Below, one piece after another: positions 48,750 through 63,331 of a DNA stretch of 64,000 bases. The stretch lies in NCBI GenBank assembly GCA_009192285.1, contig WBVU01000005.1, forward strand, positions 1,630,731 through 1,694,730, given 5' to 3'. Origin of the DNA: Morchella semilibera. Taxonomy: Eukaryota; Ascomycota; Pezizomycetes; Pezizales; Morchellaceae. The position numbers and the translations under genes were made by a program. Positions within the stretch are counted from its first letter, which is position 1. Every line of letters begins with the position of its first letter. Under the pieces are notes generated by a model. The model was not told where the DNA came from. It saw nothing but the letters and a program-made list of their open reading frames with translations, and searched no databases.

Positions 48750-51700
48750 TCATTTCGAGACCTCGTTTTGCAACCTCTTACCCGCCGTCACCGCCCAGTT
48801 TACAAAATCAGTAAATAAACCTCCCTGAACTCTCCAAGTGCGGTCCGTCAACAATTTTGTCAAACTCTTCGTGTAAATACCTACCGCTCTCTCTACATCC
48901 TCCTTCTGCATGCCCCCACTCGCAACCAACACCTTCATGATGGTAATACTAGCCTGTGAGCACGCTGCCTTGTGCTTCTCTCTCCCAGGTCCGCCATCCT
49001 TTGCCGCCTCCGCATGGATCCCCTCCAGCAGTGACCACAACGCCTCCTTCTGCGGTCCATTTGCAAATAGCACATCGACTTCTTTTCCTCTGAGCGAGTT
49101 CGCAAAATTTCTTATTACGAGTGCTGCATGGTCCGCAACCGGCTTACTTGCCGTCCTCCGCGCGCATCTTAGTAGAGGCAGTATCATGGCCGAAGAGATT
49201 CCGATATCAAGCGCCCTCGAAGACTTTGCAAAGATGTCGAGTAGGTCTAGAACACGGTTTTTAAAGTTCGCAATTGTCTCTTTGGCAGCTTTAATTTCGG
49301 CCTTTTTCGACTTCTCGTTACTGCGCTGCTTGAAGATTGTGATGAGATGCTTATCGAGCGCTAGCATGGCGTCATCGTCCATGTCGCTGCCATCGTCATC
49401 CGAGTTTGCGGCGGCGCCGCTGGCGGTGAGTGCTTCGGCGAGGGCCGTCTCGAGCTTGGCAGCTTCGGTCTCATCAACTTCTTCCCCCCCATCTTCCTCA
49501 TCGAATGCAGAGGAGTCGTCGCCGTCACTGGTATCTTCGTCGAGATCCATCTCCTCGGCGTCCACGACCTCTACGTCCGAATCCTCTTCGTCGTCACTGC
49601 CGTTCATATCAACATCCTCCTCCCCATCCTCCTCATTCCCGTCGAAGAGCTCCTGCTGCCCACCTAAACTCTCCTTCGTTTCCAGCACAACAAAAGTTGC
49701 CTCAAGCCCCCCAGTAGTAATCTGGTCTACAAAGCTCGTGAACACCTGTTGCGCCAGCTTCCGTAACAGAACGCTTGGCTTCGACAAGAAGCTAAGCAGT
49801 ATCTCAACCAGCACCTGGCTCGCGTCCACATCCTCGTCTTCGCTGCTCTTCTTGGCCCGGCGCACAACCTTGTCGTAGCAAATCTGCAGTTCATCAAGAA
49901 CTCCCAGAGCGTCGGTTTCGCCGGCGTAGACTTGCAGGATGACGAGCGAGTAAAGGAGTTCGAAGGAAGATAGCTGTGAGGATTTGGTATTGTCTTTGCC
50001 TGCTGAGGTAGCTCGCTTCTTTCTAATACGTTCAAGTGTCTTGGTGGCACTCTTAATCGCCTCGGCGATCACATCGTCAATCTCGATGGCGAGTTTGTAA
50101 CCATCGGCCTTCTTGAGGGCACCGATGGTCTTTACGGCCCTGTAGGGCCAGGTCTCATCGTCATTTTTTGTCTCTTTGAGCGTGATTAGATGCGACAAGC
50201 AGCTCATCAGGCGGCTTCGAAACACTCCCTGGCTGTTGGCACTGATTGGCGTCGTGAGCTTCAGGACGTCAAAGTGACCGAATGTTGTGAACATCTCCAC
50301 CACCTCCCCGAGCCAGCCCGTAGACTTTACACTCTTACTGCTGCGCACCACAGAGAGAATCTGGTCGCACGCCCATTGCCTGCGTACCTCTGTCGTTTTG
50401 ATGTCCTCCGCAGCCGGAGTTAGTATGATGCCCCTTAGCACACGCACAATCTGGACGAGCCCGTCCTCGTCGGCAAGGCACAGAATTTTCTCAACATGCT
50501 TCCCCTTTGTCAGTGAGTCGAATGTTGGTGTTCCGTTGTTTGTAATGAGTTGGGTGACAATGATGGGTGCGCTCCAAGTTGCCGCCTCCGCTTTTGCCAG
50601 CAGCGCGCGTGAGCATTTAGTTGCAACTTTATTGAGGTATCGTGAGGCGTCTGAGATCTGATTGATAAAACTACGCATAAAGTTCTTCGTGAAAAGCGCT
50701 GCAAGGTGCTGCGGAGATGATGGTGTTATCTGATCAAGGGCCTTAATAAAGAGTAGGAAGCCATGAAACTTGCGCTCTTCTGAGGAAGAGGTTGAAAATA
50801 GCGATTCTGGGGGGGTAATGATTGGTTAGCGAGTTTTGAAGGGATATGCATGCCGATCATTGGCCCTCGGGGTGGCGATGGGGGGGTTCCGAGTATACTA
50901 CTGGGCATCGAATTGAGGCAATCCTGAACAACCAATCCTGGGAAGATACAGCGATTCACCCTGGAGCAAAGAATAATATAAAAACTCACCATCAATAACA
51001 ACTCTCCAGAGCTCCGCCCAGCCGGCAATTTCAGAGCTGCCCCTTAGTTCACTCCAAACCTCATCTTCGGCCAAGTAGACCGCAAAGATAAAATCCCATA
51101 CAAAGTGTAACTTCTGGTTCCATGTGCCCTTTACCGCACTCCCTTCTTCTTCCCCCGAATCCTTCAATATCCTCCCTAACATTCCTAGGTTGCCTGCCCC
51201 TAGCGGAGAACCCCCACCCCACACCTCCTTCGGCGCTGCAACCCCCGGGTGATAGGCCGCAACACATAGCCACACCGCGACCCCCTCCATTGTCTTGGCC
51301 ATCCCGCTTTCCATCAGCGCAGCATAAGCCAGCGTAGCTGCCTCCACAGTAACCCCGCGTTGCACAGACTCACACACGGTCCACGCGCAGCTCTCGCGAA
51401 GCCATGGCTTCCGCTTTGCTAGCTCAAACAACAAGTTGAGCACTTCCTTGTGCGCAGCCTCGCGGCCGGGAGCCGTCGTAATGCCTGACGCGAGGACACT
51501 CTGTAGGCCGAAGAGACGGCCGAGATGGTAGTCGCGCTCCTCTGGGCGAGTCGTGTGACCGCTCTGCGGCGCTGTGTTATTCTTCACCGCTCCTAGGATC
51601 GTCTCAAGGCTGATGTTCCATTTCTCTGGGTTCCCCGAGGACTGGAGGGAGCTGATGAACTATGTGGTCTCCTCAGGGTTGCGTTAGATAACAGGGAGTG

Positions 51701-51965
51701 GAATTGAGAGTGATTAAGGGAGGCATGAGGGAGGCATGAGGGGGCGTACCTCGGTGAGAACAATTGCGAAGCCAGGGCGTGAGGAATTGCTCCCGGAAGA
51801 GAGACCTTTGGTGAGTCGGGAGAGAGCGTAGTCGACATCCTTCTTGCTCTGGGGCGTGCGCTCGGTGGTGAGGAGGGTGTTAAGCTCGGTGGTGAGTGTG
51901 TGCGCAGTGGAGAGGCGCACAGATTCGTCATTTGAGCCCAGAGGCTTGTAGAGGTGTAAAGACAT
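48750..51965 (-). CDS. POL5: Pol5 / MYBBP1A-family nucleolar protein (DNA polymerase phi)
   Basis: HEAT-like nucleolar protein required for rRNA synthesis and ribosome assembly; the polymerase name is historical. Exons: 51750-51965, 50990-51659, 48750-50806, total 981 codons. Family markers: SNDESVRLSTAHTLTTELN at the N-terminus; ERDYHLGRLFGLQSVLASG; RESCAWTVCESV; KFHGFLLFIKAL; LLYSLVILQVYAGETDA. A long acidic tract (DEEDSDVEVVDAEEMDLDED and onward, about 49480-49650) and the C-terminal helical part follow. Intron 2 is long for the window (183 nt) and contains a C-rich 3' end. No breaks. Confidence 0.9.
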
Positions 51966-52439
51966 TTTTGGTGCCCTTGCTACTATCTACTCTACTATAG
52001 TGGGTATGGGTTTTTAAGGAATGAGTTTTCTCTTCTTTCTAGGTTGGTGTCGCCAAGAGGAAAGATTTTCTGAGACTGGCGCATGAGCAGGGGTGCGCGG
52101 AAGAGCCTCCTACGTCAAATGTAAGACACCCCCACGACGTCAATGATAAAAGATAAGATATATCTTAATATCATGAAAAGTAGCACAATACACACTCTTA
52201 TAATTGTTCAATTTGAAGGAAACTGATAACTACTAGCGAGGGATATAATTAACCAAAAATAAAAGAAGAAAAAATTTACTACTACCCAAGAAAACTGCGA
52301 CAGCAGTGCCTGTTACGATGCTTTTCGCACCCCAAAGAAAAAAACAGCGCAAGAATCCACCCCAACAGACTCCTTAAAAGAAGCAATATCTACACCCGAC
52401 TGTTCTCTCTTCCCAGGATAGATCTTTCCAACCATATTG
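51966..52439. other. Intergenic POL5-HG-rich gene
   Basis: About 470 bp, AT-rich toward the right. POL5 upstream region. Nothing recognised. Confidence 0.6.
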
Positions 52440-53566
52440 TCACCTGTCCGCCTTCACTAAACTTCCGATTGAGAAGGCGCTTCTGGACTTTGCCTTCATA
52501 TCCGCATATTTTGACGACCCCAGCCTTTGCGAAGAACTGCGACTCGGCTTTTCTGTTCTATGCGATTTGGTAATAGTAGCAGAAGAGGAGGTTGACTCCG
52601 TTAATGTCTTTGTGCGCCTAGGCTTGCTAGACTTCTCAACCATGATCTCGCCGCCGATGGGCATTGTGTGCCCATGAATGAATGCCGGATGATCTGAATA
52701 GCTGGTGTGCCCGTGTCCATGTCCATGTTCATGTCCGTGTCCTTGCCCATGTCCGTGCCCATGTCCGTGCCCACTACCATAGCTACTTGGTGAGGGTGGG
52801 GTCGGCGGTGGCGGTGGCGCACGCGGGAAGAATGTCTGGGGATCAATATCGGCCATTACTAGCCGACCCTGATGCTTAACGACCTTGTCTAGTCTCGACT
52901 CTGTCATTGGCACACCCGTCAGCACCCCCCACCACACTCTTGAAAAGGCTCCAAAAACCCCGAGTAGCACCTACCATGCGAGTACGATACTATCAGCGAA
53001 TACCAAGGCCAACCCTCCCCCTCCTCAAAAAACAACCCATCCTGCAAATGATCCCATGAATTCTTCACATCCTTATCCAGAAGGAATGCCAAAAAGTCAT
53101 ATGACTTGTCCGCTGAATTCCCGGTCTGCAACTGCGCATACTTCTGTCGGAATACGCTTGTCTCCTTGACTGGTGGGATAAATAGTGTTCCGTTATCGTC
53201 CAAGATCCTACACAGCTCCACCCTCAAATCGCAGTCGAGCGGCATCATATTTTCTGGCGCTGCCTTGGAGGATAACCGGCCGCTTTTACTACTAGTAGTC
53301 TTGGCCATCCGCGTCAGGTCTGCAGTGATTGCTGCGGAGATGGCGGCATAGAGGCCGCCTATATCGCCGGGGGCGATGGCGGTGAAGTCCACTGCTACAT
53401 GGTGGTGGCGTGAGCCACCCCAGTTTTTGCGGTAGCGGACTATTGACCTTGGGGGCGCGGCCGTTTCGATGTCAATCGTTTCGACGGGGGCAATGGGGTC
53501 GACGGTGGACATGGCTTTTGGTGGTGGGTGTTGGTGCGAAAAGAGGCCTGAGATGAGGGCTGACAT
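52440..53566 (-). CDS. Hypothetical protein with His-Gly repeat
   Basis: Not recognised. Two exons, 52975-53566 and 52440-52900, total 351 codons. The first in-frame ATG is at 53566 (MSALISGLFSHQHPPP); the open frame extends further upstream only from a GTG. N-terminal half looks folded: RSIVRYRKNWGGSRHHHVAVDF, LDCDLRVELCRILDDNGTLF, KSYDFLAFLLDKDVKNSWDHL and a Trp-rich GEGWPWYSLIVSYSHE spanning toward the intron. C-terminal half is low complexity: PPPPPTPPSPSS, then alternating Gly-His pairs (about 52700-52780), then a Ser/Lys-rich tail. The His-Gly run could bind metal ions, but that is inference. The intron has consensus ends and restores frame, so I think the gene is real. Confidence 0.7.
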
Positions 53567-54959
53567 TGACGGTGGGTATGCGGGGGGTTTTATTTCGGGT
53601 TTTTTTTGTGAATCCCTTTGGTTGGAGGAGGACTCGCGCACGATGAGACGATCGCGATATCAGAGACGCATTACGAGGACAGATAGACTGTTACACTACG
53701 ATGAGTCGGTGACAGTTGGCTCGTTGCTGGCTGGCTCACCGGGTGAAAGAAAGGGGAAGAAAAAAAGAAAAAGAGGCATCCCTCCTCCTCCTCCTTCCTC
53801 TCCTCCTCCCTCCTCCCCTCCCTCGCTTCACCGCCACCATCCACAGACACACCCATCCATCTATCCCCTGCGACGAATAGAAGCTATGCACGTACTCTAC
53901 TGGGCAGAAGGAACTTCTACATACATTCTCTGTGTGCTCCACTGTAAACTAGAGGCGTCCCATCGTGATAGAAGGACAGGCAGGGAAAAAGCTACACACA
54001 TAGACTAGTTCCTCTGTTCTACATGTAGTCCATGTCGTCCCTTCTTCTCCCAGCTGCACAAGCTGTGCCTGCTGCCGGACCACATGTATGCAAGCCAGTT
54101 GATCCCTGCAAGTACCTGCCAAGGCGCGTCGTCGCAGAACATTCGAAACCACACGCTAGTGCTAAGCAGCTAAGGCTGTTGGGTGAACAACAGCATTAGA
54201 TGCGATTAGTAGTAATTCGCAGGGGAAAAAATAAATTAGAAGTAAGGCCATGTGCGCGGTAGAGATTTGACAGTTTGTCAATACCCGATGTTCCGGCAGA
54301 TCGAGATTAGCGATGGGGAAGATAGAGTACATAGGTATAATATCGGTATTGTAAATACCTACATACTACATACTGGGGGGGGAATGATACCCACGACCGG
54401 GAACTGAATCAGGAACGAACGAGCGAAACGTTGCGGAAAATATTAATAGGATTCAGATGGGACAGACAGCTCATAATGACGTAAAATAAACCAGTCGAGG
54501 TGCGAGGAATAGGTAACTACAAGAGCTACATGTAATTATTGCTTTGCTTTACTGTAGGTACGGTCTAGATAGCGAGAGGGCTTCAAATGCCACTTGGAAA
54601 AAGGTTTTATGGTTGCCCCCCCAGATTATGTAGTTAATGCTTGTTGCTTGCGCTACTTGATACACCATAAACTGAATGCCGATTCAGCCAGACCTTTTTT
54701 TTTTTATAATACCCGTCCTGCCCGCCCCCTAGGGTACCATGATTAGATTATACCTTCCCTCGGCCAGTAAAAAAAAAAAAATCCAGCAAACAACTAAAAG
54801 TAAGCCAAAGGGGAAAAAGGTTGTAAAAAAAAAAAAAAAAACTAAAACTAAAGCTAAAGCTAGGAAAACAAGCTCCACCAGTCCAACAAGCACATCAAGG
54901 TTAAAAGGAGGAAAAAAGAAAGACAGGAGACAAGAAAAGACACAAGAAAAGTTCCCTAG
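53567..54959. other. Intergenic HG-rich gene-CWC21
   Basis: Contains a long CT-rich (polypyrimidine) tract about 53780-53830, TACATGTA at 54021 and 54531, a G8 tract at about 54375, and A-rich tracts at 54770 and 54826. A Lys-rich forward frame 54739-54963 is driven by those A tracts and is not called. Confidence 0.65.
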
Positions 54960-55670
54960 CTAGGGGCTCCCGCCCCTGCTCTTTCTCGCATACTCATTCT
55001 CCCGCATCTCCCGCCTCCTCTCCTTCTCCTCGCTCTGCTTTCTCCAATGGCTGCCCTCCTCATAATCCGCCGAGATGCCTAGCGCATTCCTGAGTCTCTC
55101 GCTCTCAACTACAACACCAATCAGCATCTCTGCCAGCCAGAAAGAGAGAAAGGGAAAGGGAAAGAAAAAAAAAAGGAAAAAACCAGCACAACGACCAGGA
55201 CCAGAGACAACATACCAAGCTTCGCGGCCGCCAGCTCATGCACCTGGTGCGGCTTGAGGCCCCTCGCATTGACGCTACCAGCATCCCTCTTCATCTCCTC
55301 CAGGAGTTTCTCCCGGAGCTCATCGACCTGTCTATCGATCTCCTCCTCGTCGACCCTGCATACACCCCATCGCCGTCCATTAGCCACTCGGTTCCACTCT
55401 CCCTATTGCTTCTACGACTACTACTCCTACTACTTACTCCTCATCTTCCAGACGGTCCCTAAGCTCCAGACACCGCACCTCGACCTCGCGCTTGCGGTCG
55501 TGCTCTAGGATCTCCTTGTCGGGCTGCCGCTGCTTGTGCGCCTTGAAAGAGTCGTAGTCCTTGGGGTAGGGCGCGATGTTGTCGCGCGGCTTGAGGTGCG
55601 AGAGGTTGCGTTGGACGTAGCCTGAGGTGCCGGAGCCGCGGGGAGTGGTGAGGCCGACGTTAGACGACAT
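54960..55670 (-). CDS. CWC21: Pre-mRNA splicing factor Cwc21 (cwf21 domain, SRRM2 N-terminal type)
   Basis: Spliceosome component near Prp8/Snu114, active around the catalytic steps. Exons: 55438-55670, 55216-55355, 54960-55108, total 174 codons. Start MSSNVGLTTPRGSGTSGYVQ and NLSHLKPRD are the conserved N-terminal block. KEILEHDRKREVEVRCLELRD leads into the cwf21 helical domain VDEEEIDRQVDELREKLLEEM and LKPHQVHELAAAK. The last exon ends LGISADYEEGSHWRKQ plus an Arg/Glu-rich tail. Start and all junctions are unambiguous. Confidence 0.93.
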
Positions 55671-57067
55671 TTTTTTCCTTTCTTTCCTTCTTGCTTTGCT
55701 GGTTTATGGGTGTTTGGCGGAGGTTCCCGTGGTACTCTGGTGGAGATGACAGGGGGGGATTGGATTCGTGTGGGCATTGGGTTGTTACCCGGGGATCATG
55801 TTATGTCACTCGGGGCTGAGTGGGCGGCATAGAGGAGCCTGTATCTTTTGATAGCCTGCATATCACTCGCCACCACTGAATAAAGTAAACCTGTAAGAGT
55901 AACCAACAAAAGAGTTCGGTACCCAGGATTCCCGCATGGTCACCCACTGCAGTACTAACTGGGCGATACGATGGTTGGGTATGGCAGAGCGGACGGGATG
56001 CCCCATTTTCATCGTTCTATGACCGAACACGGCAGGTTAGTGGTTTTAGGGTTAATTATTGTAGGATTTTGATTAACGGGAATCACAATCCCCGGATAGA
56101 GCGGGATTTGGGGCAGCAGTTTAAATACATGTACTTATTTATGCCGTCTCCGCTCGGTATGTATCTTAAGGATTACGCCGCCCCCATTAAAAGGCCGTTT
56201 TGGCTCCGGCCGGATCAGTGATCACAGCTACATGTACATGTAGTATCAGAAATTAGGCAGGGCCAGTTACTTAATATGTACTAGAGCCGATACAATGCAA
56301 AAGCACACCAATGTCCTGGATACCTACAAAACTACACGCACACCACACCCGCAGCTGGCTCCATGGCGCAGCGAATCTCTATACGCTAGGCCTCTAGAGC
56401 TTACTTAGTAAAACTTAGAAGGATAAAAGGACGCCGGTTGACCTCGAGCCGTACCAGCCGCATGGTAAGATGAAACTGCAGCGGCATCATATATATCTAA
56501 TGCCTCCTGTCGTAGAAATATAACTACCCACAAGTGTGTTTGCTTCAGTTAAAATCATATCTGGTTAGGAAGCGTTGGAAAATGTTGCGCGCTTAATTTC
56601 TTGGTCTCCAAGTATCACTCGGCTTGGCAAATGATGCACCCCGGGCAAATGATGCCCCCAGGGTCCTCAAAGTGAATTTTACAGCTGCTGGCAACCATAC
56701 CCAAATTTGGGAATAATTTATATATAATTGCATCAGGCAGAGCTATATAATAAATAGTATATGAAAACAAAAATGAAAAGGTTGACTGGGTCTAGGTTTG
56801 ATGGTGGCCGCGGCATTAGAGTGTTGAGCTCGATCATTGCACCACTCTGAGGACCCCCGGGGTACTCTCAACGTTTCTAGAAAGTACGCTGCAACACAAC
56901 ATAGACACCCACTGGGACCATGATAAAAGACTGTCATCCCCGGTCGTCTCTATAAAGCCGCTCTGACAAAAGAAATACGAACGCAAAAAATAACTAAAAC
57001 GCTATGTCAAAACCGTCCGTGATTAACACTACATGGATAGGCAAGCAGACACCACCCAAAGCGTTAT
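55671..57067. other. Intergenic CWC21-ALE1 with 5S rRNA
   Basis: Apart from the 5S gene, holds TACATGTA at 56127 and an overlapping pair near 56231, and TATCACTCG at 55861 and 56613. No protein gene seen. Confidence 0.65.
55912..56030 (-). rRNA. 5S ribosomal RNA
   Basis: 119 nt. The 5' end GTGTTCGGT (at 56030) pairs with the 3' end ACCGAAC (near 55915), forming helix I. Conserved internal elements are present: CATCCCGTCCGCTCTGCC (loop A/B region), AGTTAGTACTGCAGTGGGTG (A box/loop E side) and GACCATGCGGGAATCCTGGGT (C box to helix IV). A T4 run follows the 3' end on the transcribed strand, a Pol III terminator. Single dispersed 5S genes are normal in filamentous ascomycetes. Confidence 0.93.
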
Positions 57068-59225
57068 CTACTTCTGCTTATTCGCCTTGTTTATCCTGTC
57101 TGTCGCCCTCCTCTTCAGAATCTCCTCCTTCTTTGCCTGAAGCTCCATTTGAATGTCCTCAATCTCCCGAACCGGATCATCTGGGACCCCTAGGGAGCCT
57201 GATTGGAAGTTCTCCGAAGATGCAGATCTATGTAACTCGCGAGCTGCGGCACGGCCAACCTTATTCTTTAGACGCTGTTGGAGCCACGGCTTTCCGGGAG
57301 AGTTAAAGAACCCAAGGGAGACGATGATGCCAATGTGAACGAAGAACTAAGAAAATAGATTCAGCTGGTTTACTTCTTTTTATGGACTAGAAAGCTTACG
57401 TATGCTCTTGACCACAATTTCAATGAATCCTTAAAATCAAGGATGATAAAAGGAGCAACGATGTACGCAAACGAGAACTGGGTTACCAGTAGGCCAAATA
57501 CATCGTATATCTTCTTGTATGGACCACCTGACTTTTGATCAGCGGTCATGAAAAGTGGTCTGACATGACGGCGGAAGTCTTTAAGCTCACTGTTAGCTCT
57601 TGACTATCACTGACTTGATGGAGCACATACATTTTGCAACAGTCTGTACAAACGACGCAGTAATGAACGTCAAGTAGTACCCGGGGGAGATTCCATGCCA
57701 AATAGCAGAAGTCCCAAAAGTAGCCATAGAGCTCCTGAATCCTGGTTTCTTGCCTTTTGGTGTAACCCTCAGGTAGACGTAGTTTTTGAGCCATTTATTT
57801 GTGTTCATGTTCCAATTTTCGAGATACGCACGAGTGTTTTGAGCAGTCTCAAGAGCAAGCGGTTCAACATTGGTTAATCTATCCCAACGTGGCTGCTTTT
57901 TATCATCGAGACCGTTGTATCCGAGACCCGAGAGGATGCAGGCGCCTTCAGTGAGGTACCAGGCGCCATAGTACTTCAGGCGTGAGGTGAAGCTAAGAAG
58001 ATAGATATACCAGATCCTGATAATATACTTAGCATCAGGAATTTGTCTCTCGGCCTAGAAAGCCTTTACCTTTTGAAAATACCATATTCCAAAAATTCGC
58101 CACTGAGAGCAAATTCTGTTGTATACCAGCTCGAGAACTTCAAAAACAGGAAAATCCATCCTAGTCCCTTCACCGCTTTTATTGTCGCAGGAATAGAACT
58201 ACTAGGAATCTTTCTTTTTCTCTTGGTTCCACCCCTCTTGGTATCTGGAATTACGACGTCAAACATGCTGCAATCAATCCATCTGCGGTATTCGGCATAG
58301 TCAAAGGCTGGGCCCGCGAATAGAGAAGGGAAAAACAACTTATGTTCGATTTCAACTCAGCCATTTTTCTCGAGCTCTAGGGGGGAGTAGTAGAAAGCAT
58401 ACCACATATCCGGCATAATCGAGAGAACTGGGCATCTCCGGTATCGCGCGATCCTGCTGAAACTCGGAAAGCTCTGACTTTGGCAGACGTCCATCATGCA
58501 CAGACCAACAAAATGCCGTCAACTTAGACACCGAACATTGTTAGACTCCCCACTCCCTAATTTTTAGGCGTATAGAGCAGACCTTCATCACCAAAACCAT
58601 CTGCGCGCCCGTAACATCCACCACCCCAGGTTGCGGATACATCTCCCGGTGTATATGCCCCACCAGCATATGGCCCATCAGAAATAAGAAAGAAATCCAT
58701 GGCATGTACGGGCCTTGCACGAACATTGCAATCAAATACGACCCAACAGAGGCGATAAGAAGCGTCCTAATTCCCGACCAGAGAGAGAATACACCGATTA
58801 GGTAGAATAACGACACTCTATTCACATGGTTCAGTCAGCACCATGCACAGGTCGCGGTGGACTCCTGCCCTTTCTGCTTCACCAATAAAAAATCATATTT
58901 AAATCCAATTAGCAAACAAACATACCCGATCATGAAAAGGTTCTTTTTCGCAGGCTCTGTATCTGGAAGTCTTTTCAGGACGCCCGCAAGCGGGTAAGAA
59001 AGTAGGATTGTGAATACAAGCTTGACTATCACGCCTGTAGGTTAGCTCTATACTTTTCTCCATTATTTACCTGGAGAGCAAAATTCCACTTACGTTCATC
59101 CTTCGGTACACCTATGGTATCCTGAAGCCAAATAAATGCTGCAACGGATAAGACAAATTAGGACATATAATTTCCTCTAGAAACCAAAATTTTTGAAACT
59201 CACGATAATCTATGAAGGGTATCAT
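57068..59225 (-). CDS. ALE1: Lysophospholipid acyltransferase, MBOAT family (Ale1/LPEAT type)
   Basis: ER-membrane enzyme that reacylates lysophospholipids in the Lands cycle. Nine exons: 59204-59225, 59094-59138, 58926-59034, 58583-58817, 58403-58522, 58070-58338, 57631-58016, 57400-57578, 57068-57346, total 548 codons. Multiple hydrophobic spans. Family block FPSLFAGPAFDYAEYRRWID and VHDGR are visible. The MBOAT motif has Asn in NWNMNTNKWLKNYVY, and the catalytic His is in SAIWHGISPGYYLTF. C-terminus ends in a Lys/Arg-rich coiled coil (RINKANKQK), including a basic ER-type tail. Intron 6 uses the AG after TTATCAG to keep frame. Confidence 0.92.
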
Positions 59226-60326
59226 TGCGATAAGTTGTGTAGGGAGAAGGAGGGTACAAAATTTCTCAGGACATGGAAATGGGGAGAGTTCAAAAATGTT
59301 GGGACAGCTGAATCAGGGCAGGATGTGTCCAGTGCTACATACTAAAAACCCGCTACGTATGACGGAAGGTTGAGCTGCAGCCACCTTGCATATCATGGGA
59401 TTATTATGTCAGCTGGCCTGCGACACGTGCGTTTCATGTGGGGTCACTCGTGGTTCCAACCGCCACGCTTTAAACTATGAGTGACTGCTGTAGCCAATAT
59501 CAACCTCACCTGGCACCGCTCCAAAGCCTCTTTATTATGTGGCTCCTGGGCATTTTTCATCAGTCTGTATCAGGGCTCTACCCTAGGGACTTCTAAGATA
59601 GGATGTAGTTAGGAGAACTGGTATTATCTAACCCTGCGCGGGGCGGAGGCAAGCCTTGGTTACAATATTCCAGGGGGTTTCTAGAAGCAATCGGTTAACG
59701 AGATTCCTAAGACTCGTAAAGTCGAAGACAACATCCATAGACCCCCGGAATCACTACAGATCATATTTTCACATCTACAAATCGTTGAAACACATGTACG
59801 GGACGAGTTTCAGCGAGCCCTCAAAAAGGCAAAGAGGCTCTATGTACTTATTAGTGATAGATTGGGACCCTAGCTCTGCATTTACAAAAATACCGAGAAG
59901 GACACGCTATATGAACAAAACTCCTACAATAGTTCTTTTTGGCAAACAAAAAGACTTCCTCTTTTTTCTTTTTTTGGTGATATGAACTTTTAAGTGGTGC
60001 GGGGTTGAAACAATAGCATACTAAAGGAGAAAAAAGTTTTAAAACCCAGGAATAAGATAAATCCCCTTACGCTCCACTATACCGCTCTTTATTCAGATAC
60101 AAGATAAGTACGTAATAGCACAAAGACAAAAAAACGGCGAAAAGCGAAAGAAAGATATCGAATCCCCCGACAAGCATTCCCCGCAAAATACTCCGCTGTT
60201 TTGCTTCTTCGCCACATACCTCTCCCTACTCTCCACCCACACCCTTCAGCCACCGGTTCTTTTATTACTACGCCAACTTCAAAATCTTTGATCTTGCACG
60301 TAGACTAGCCAAATCGATTATTAAGT
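59226..60326. other. Intergenic ALE1-actin
   Basis: ALE1 promoter side and actin 3' flank. Forward frame 59656-59985 shows no homology. Nothing else recognised. Confidence 0.6.
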
Positions 60327-62091
<1,765 letters not shown>

Positions 62092-63331
62092 TGTTATTGA
62101 TGAAAAAGGTCTATGAGATTAGAAAGTTTAAGGAATTCGTGAATTACGTGGGTTGATAGTTGAAGTTGTAGAACTGAGATGAAGTAGCAGGGGGAACTGG
62201 CTTCTCCGGGATGGGGGACGATGGATGGCTTTTGTAGATGGGAGATAGATGGGTGTTCGGGAAGAGAGAAGAGGAAAAGGGGAGAGGAGGAGGAGAGAAA
62301 GGGAGGCCCGCACGCATTTGCCCACGCACACACCCACCACCATCCACGATATGCCCTGTCTCCGCCCTTCTTCCGCCCCCAACACGCCAACGCCATACTA
62401 TGGAGGCTTGGCAAGCAGTTGTATTAGGGTTTCTTGCTTCACAAGGAAGTCGAGTTTCCTTCTTTGTCATCGATGATGAGGACAAAGCGCTGATGCGGAG
62501 ATCTTACTGGGCAATATACCTACATGTACTTATTCGCATGGATTTTAGAGGTCCTATTTTTATTTCATCTACGGAAAACAATCTTGGTGCTGTAAAAACT
62601 CTTGATACTGAATATGTTTCGCCTCTAAGTGACACTTCAATGGGTTCACGGAATGTAAGCTTTCACCTCCACCGTACACGCGGTCAGCCTCGGCACCTTG
62701 GCATATTTCGTTCCTGGTGTAGTAGTCTGTGTGGTAGGTACACTGATGATGGATCTGTGCTTCTAGAGAGTAAATTGAGTACCTCTAAAGACCTCGTCAG
62801 TACCGTGCGCGGCTCGGCCGCGTTTCCCAGAGCGTTTACTATGACTGCTTAGTCGCTGTGAGCAGAGAATGAATCATCTTGCTGGAGCTGACGACAAGAA
62901 CGAGCGGGGCTTTCGTGTACTGAATATCTTCCCGGCCACTTTCTTGGTATATAGCTGGTTTGAGGCTGAAAACTTGATGGCGGGGTAAACGCGGGCATGG
63001 TGGGGTTTCGACAACTGTTTCGCCAGTGCAACAAAAGTCAAGCTTCATAAAAAATTGTTTGAGAAGAGCTAAAGCATCACAATACATGTATGTATCTAAA
63101 TATGGCTTTAAAAGCAAAATTTGATAATTTAAAACATGAACTACTCTTTGGCCATCTTTATCGAGGTAGAATCTCGGAGTGTAGTCCCGAAGTGTCTTCT
63201 TGTTTCCAGCTATTTCGGCGTCGCACAAAAATCTTTATTCTATTAAACGCTCAGAAAAAGTAAGGCCTACGACAACAACAACAATCAGCAAAGCTCCCAA
63301 AACACAAACCACCCCTTCTCTATAGACCATC
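62092..63331. other. Divergent intergenic region actin/FES1
   Basis: Holds a GA-rich tract (62240-62310, CT-rich on the actin strand, likely in the actin promoter or leader) and TACATGTA at 62521 and 63084. Open frames 62238-62852 (+) and 62839-63228 (-) resemble no family I know and have no splice or codon support. Confidence 0.6.

Noticed and set aside
54739-54963. Lys-rich 74-codon forward open frame
   Set aside because: Produced by A homopolymers and AAA/AAG tracts; no homology, next to the CWC21 3' end.
62238-62852. 204-codon forward frame in the actin/FES1 intergenic region
   Set aside because: Starts in a GA-rich tract that alone supplies the first 30 codons; no recognisable family and no introns or codon bias.
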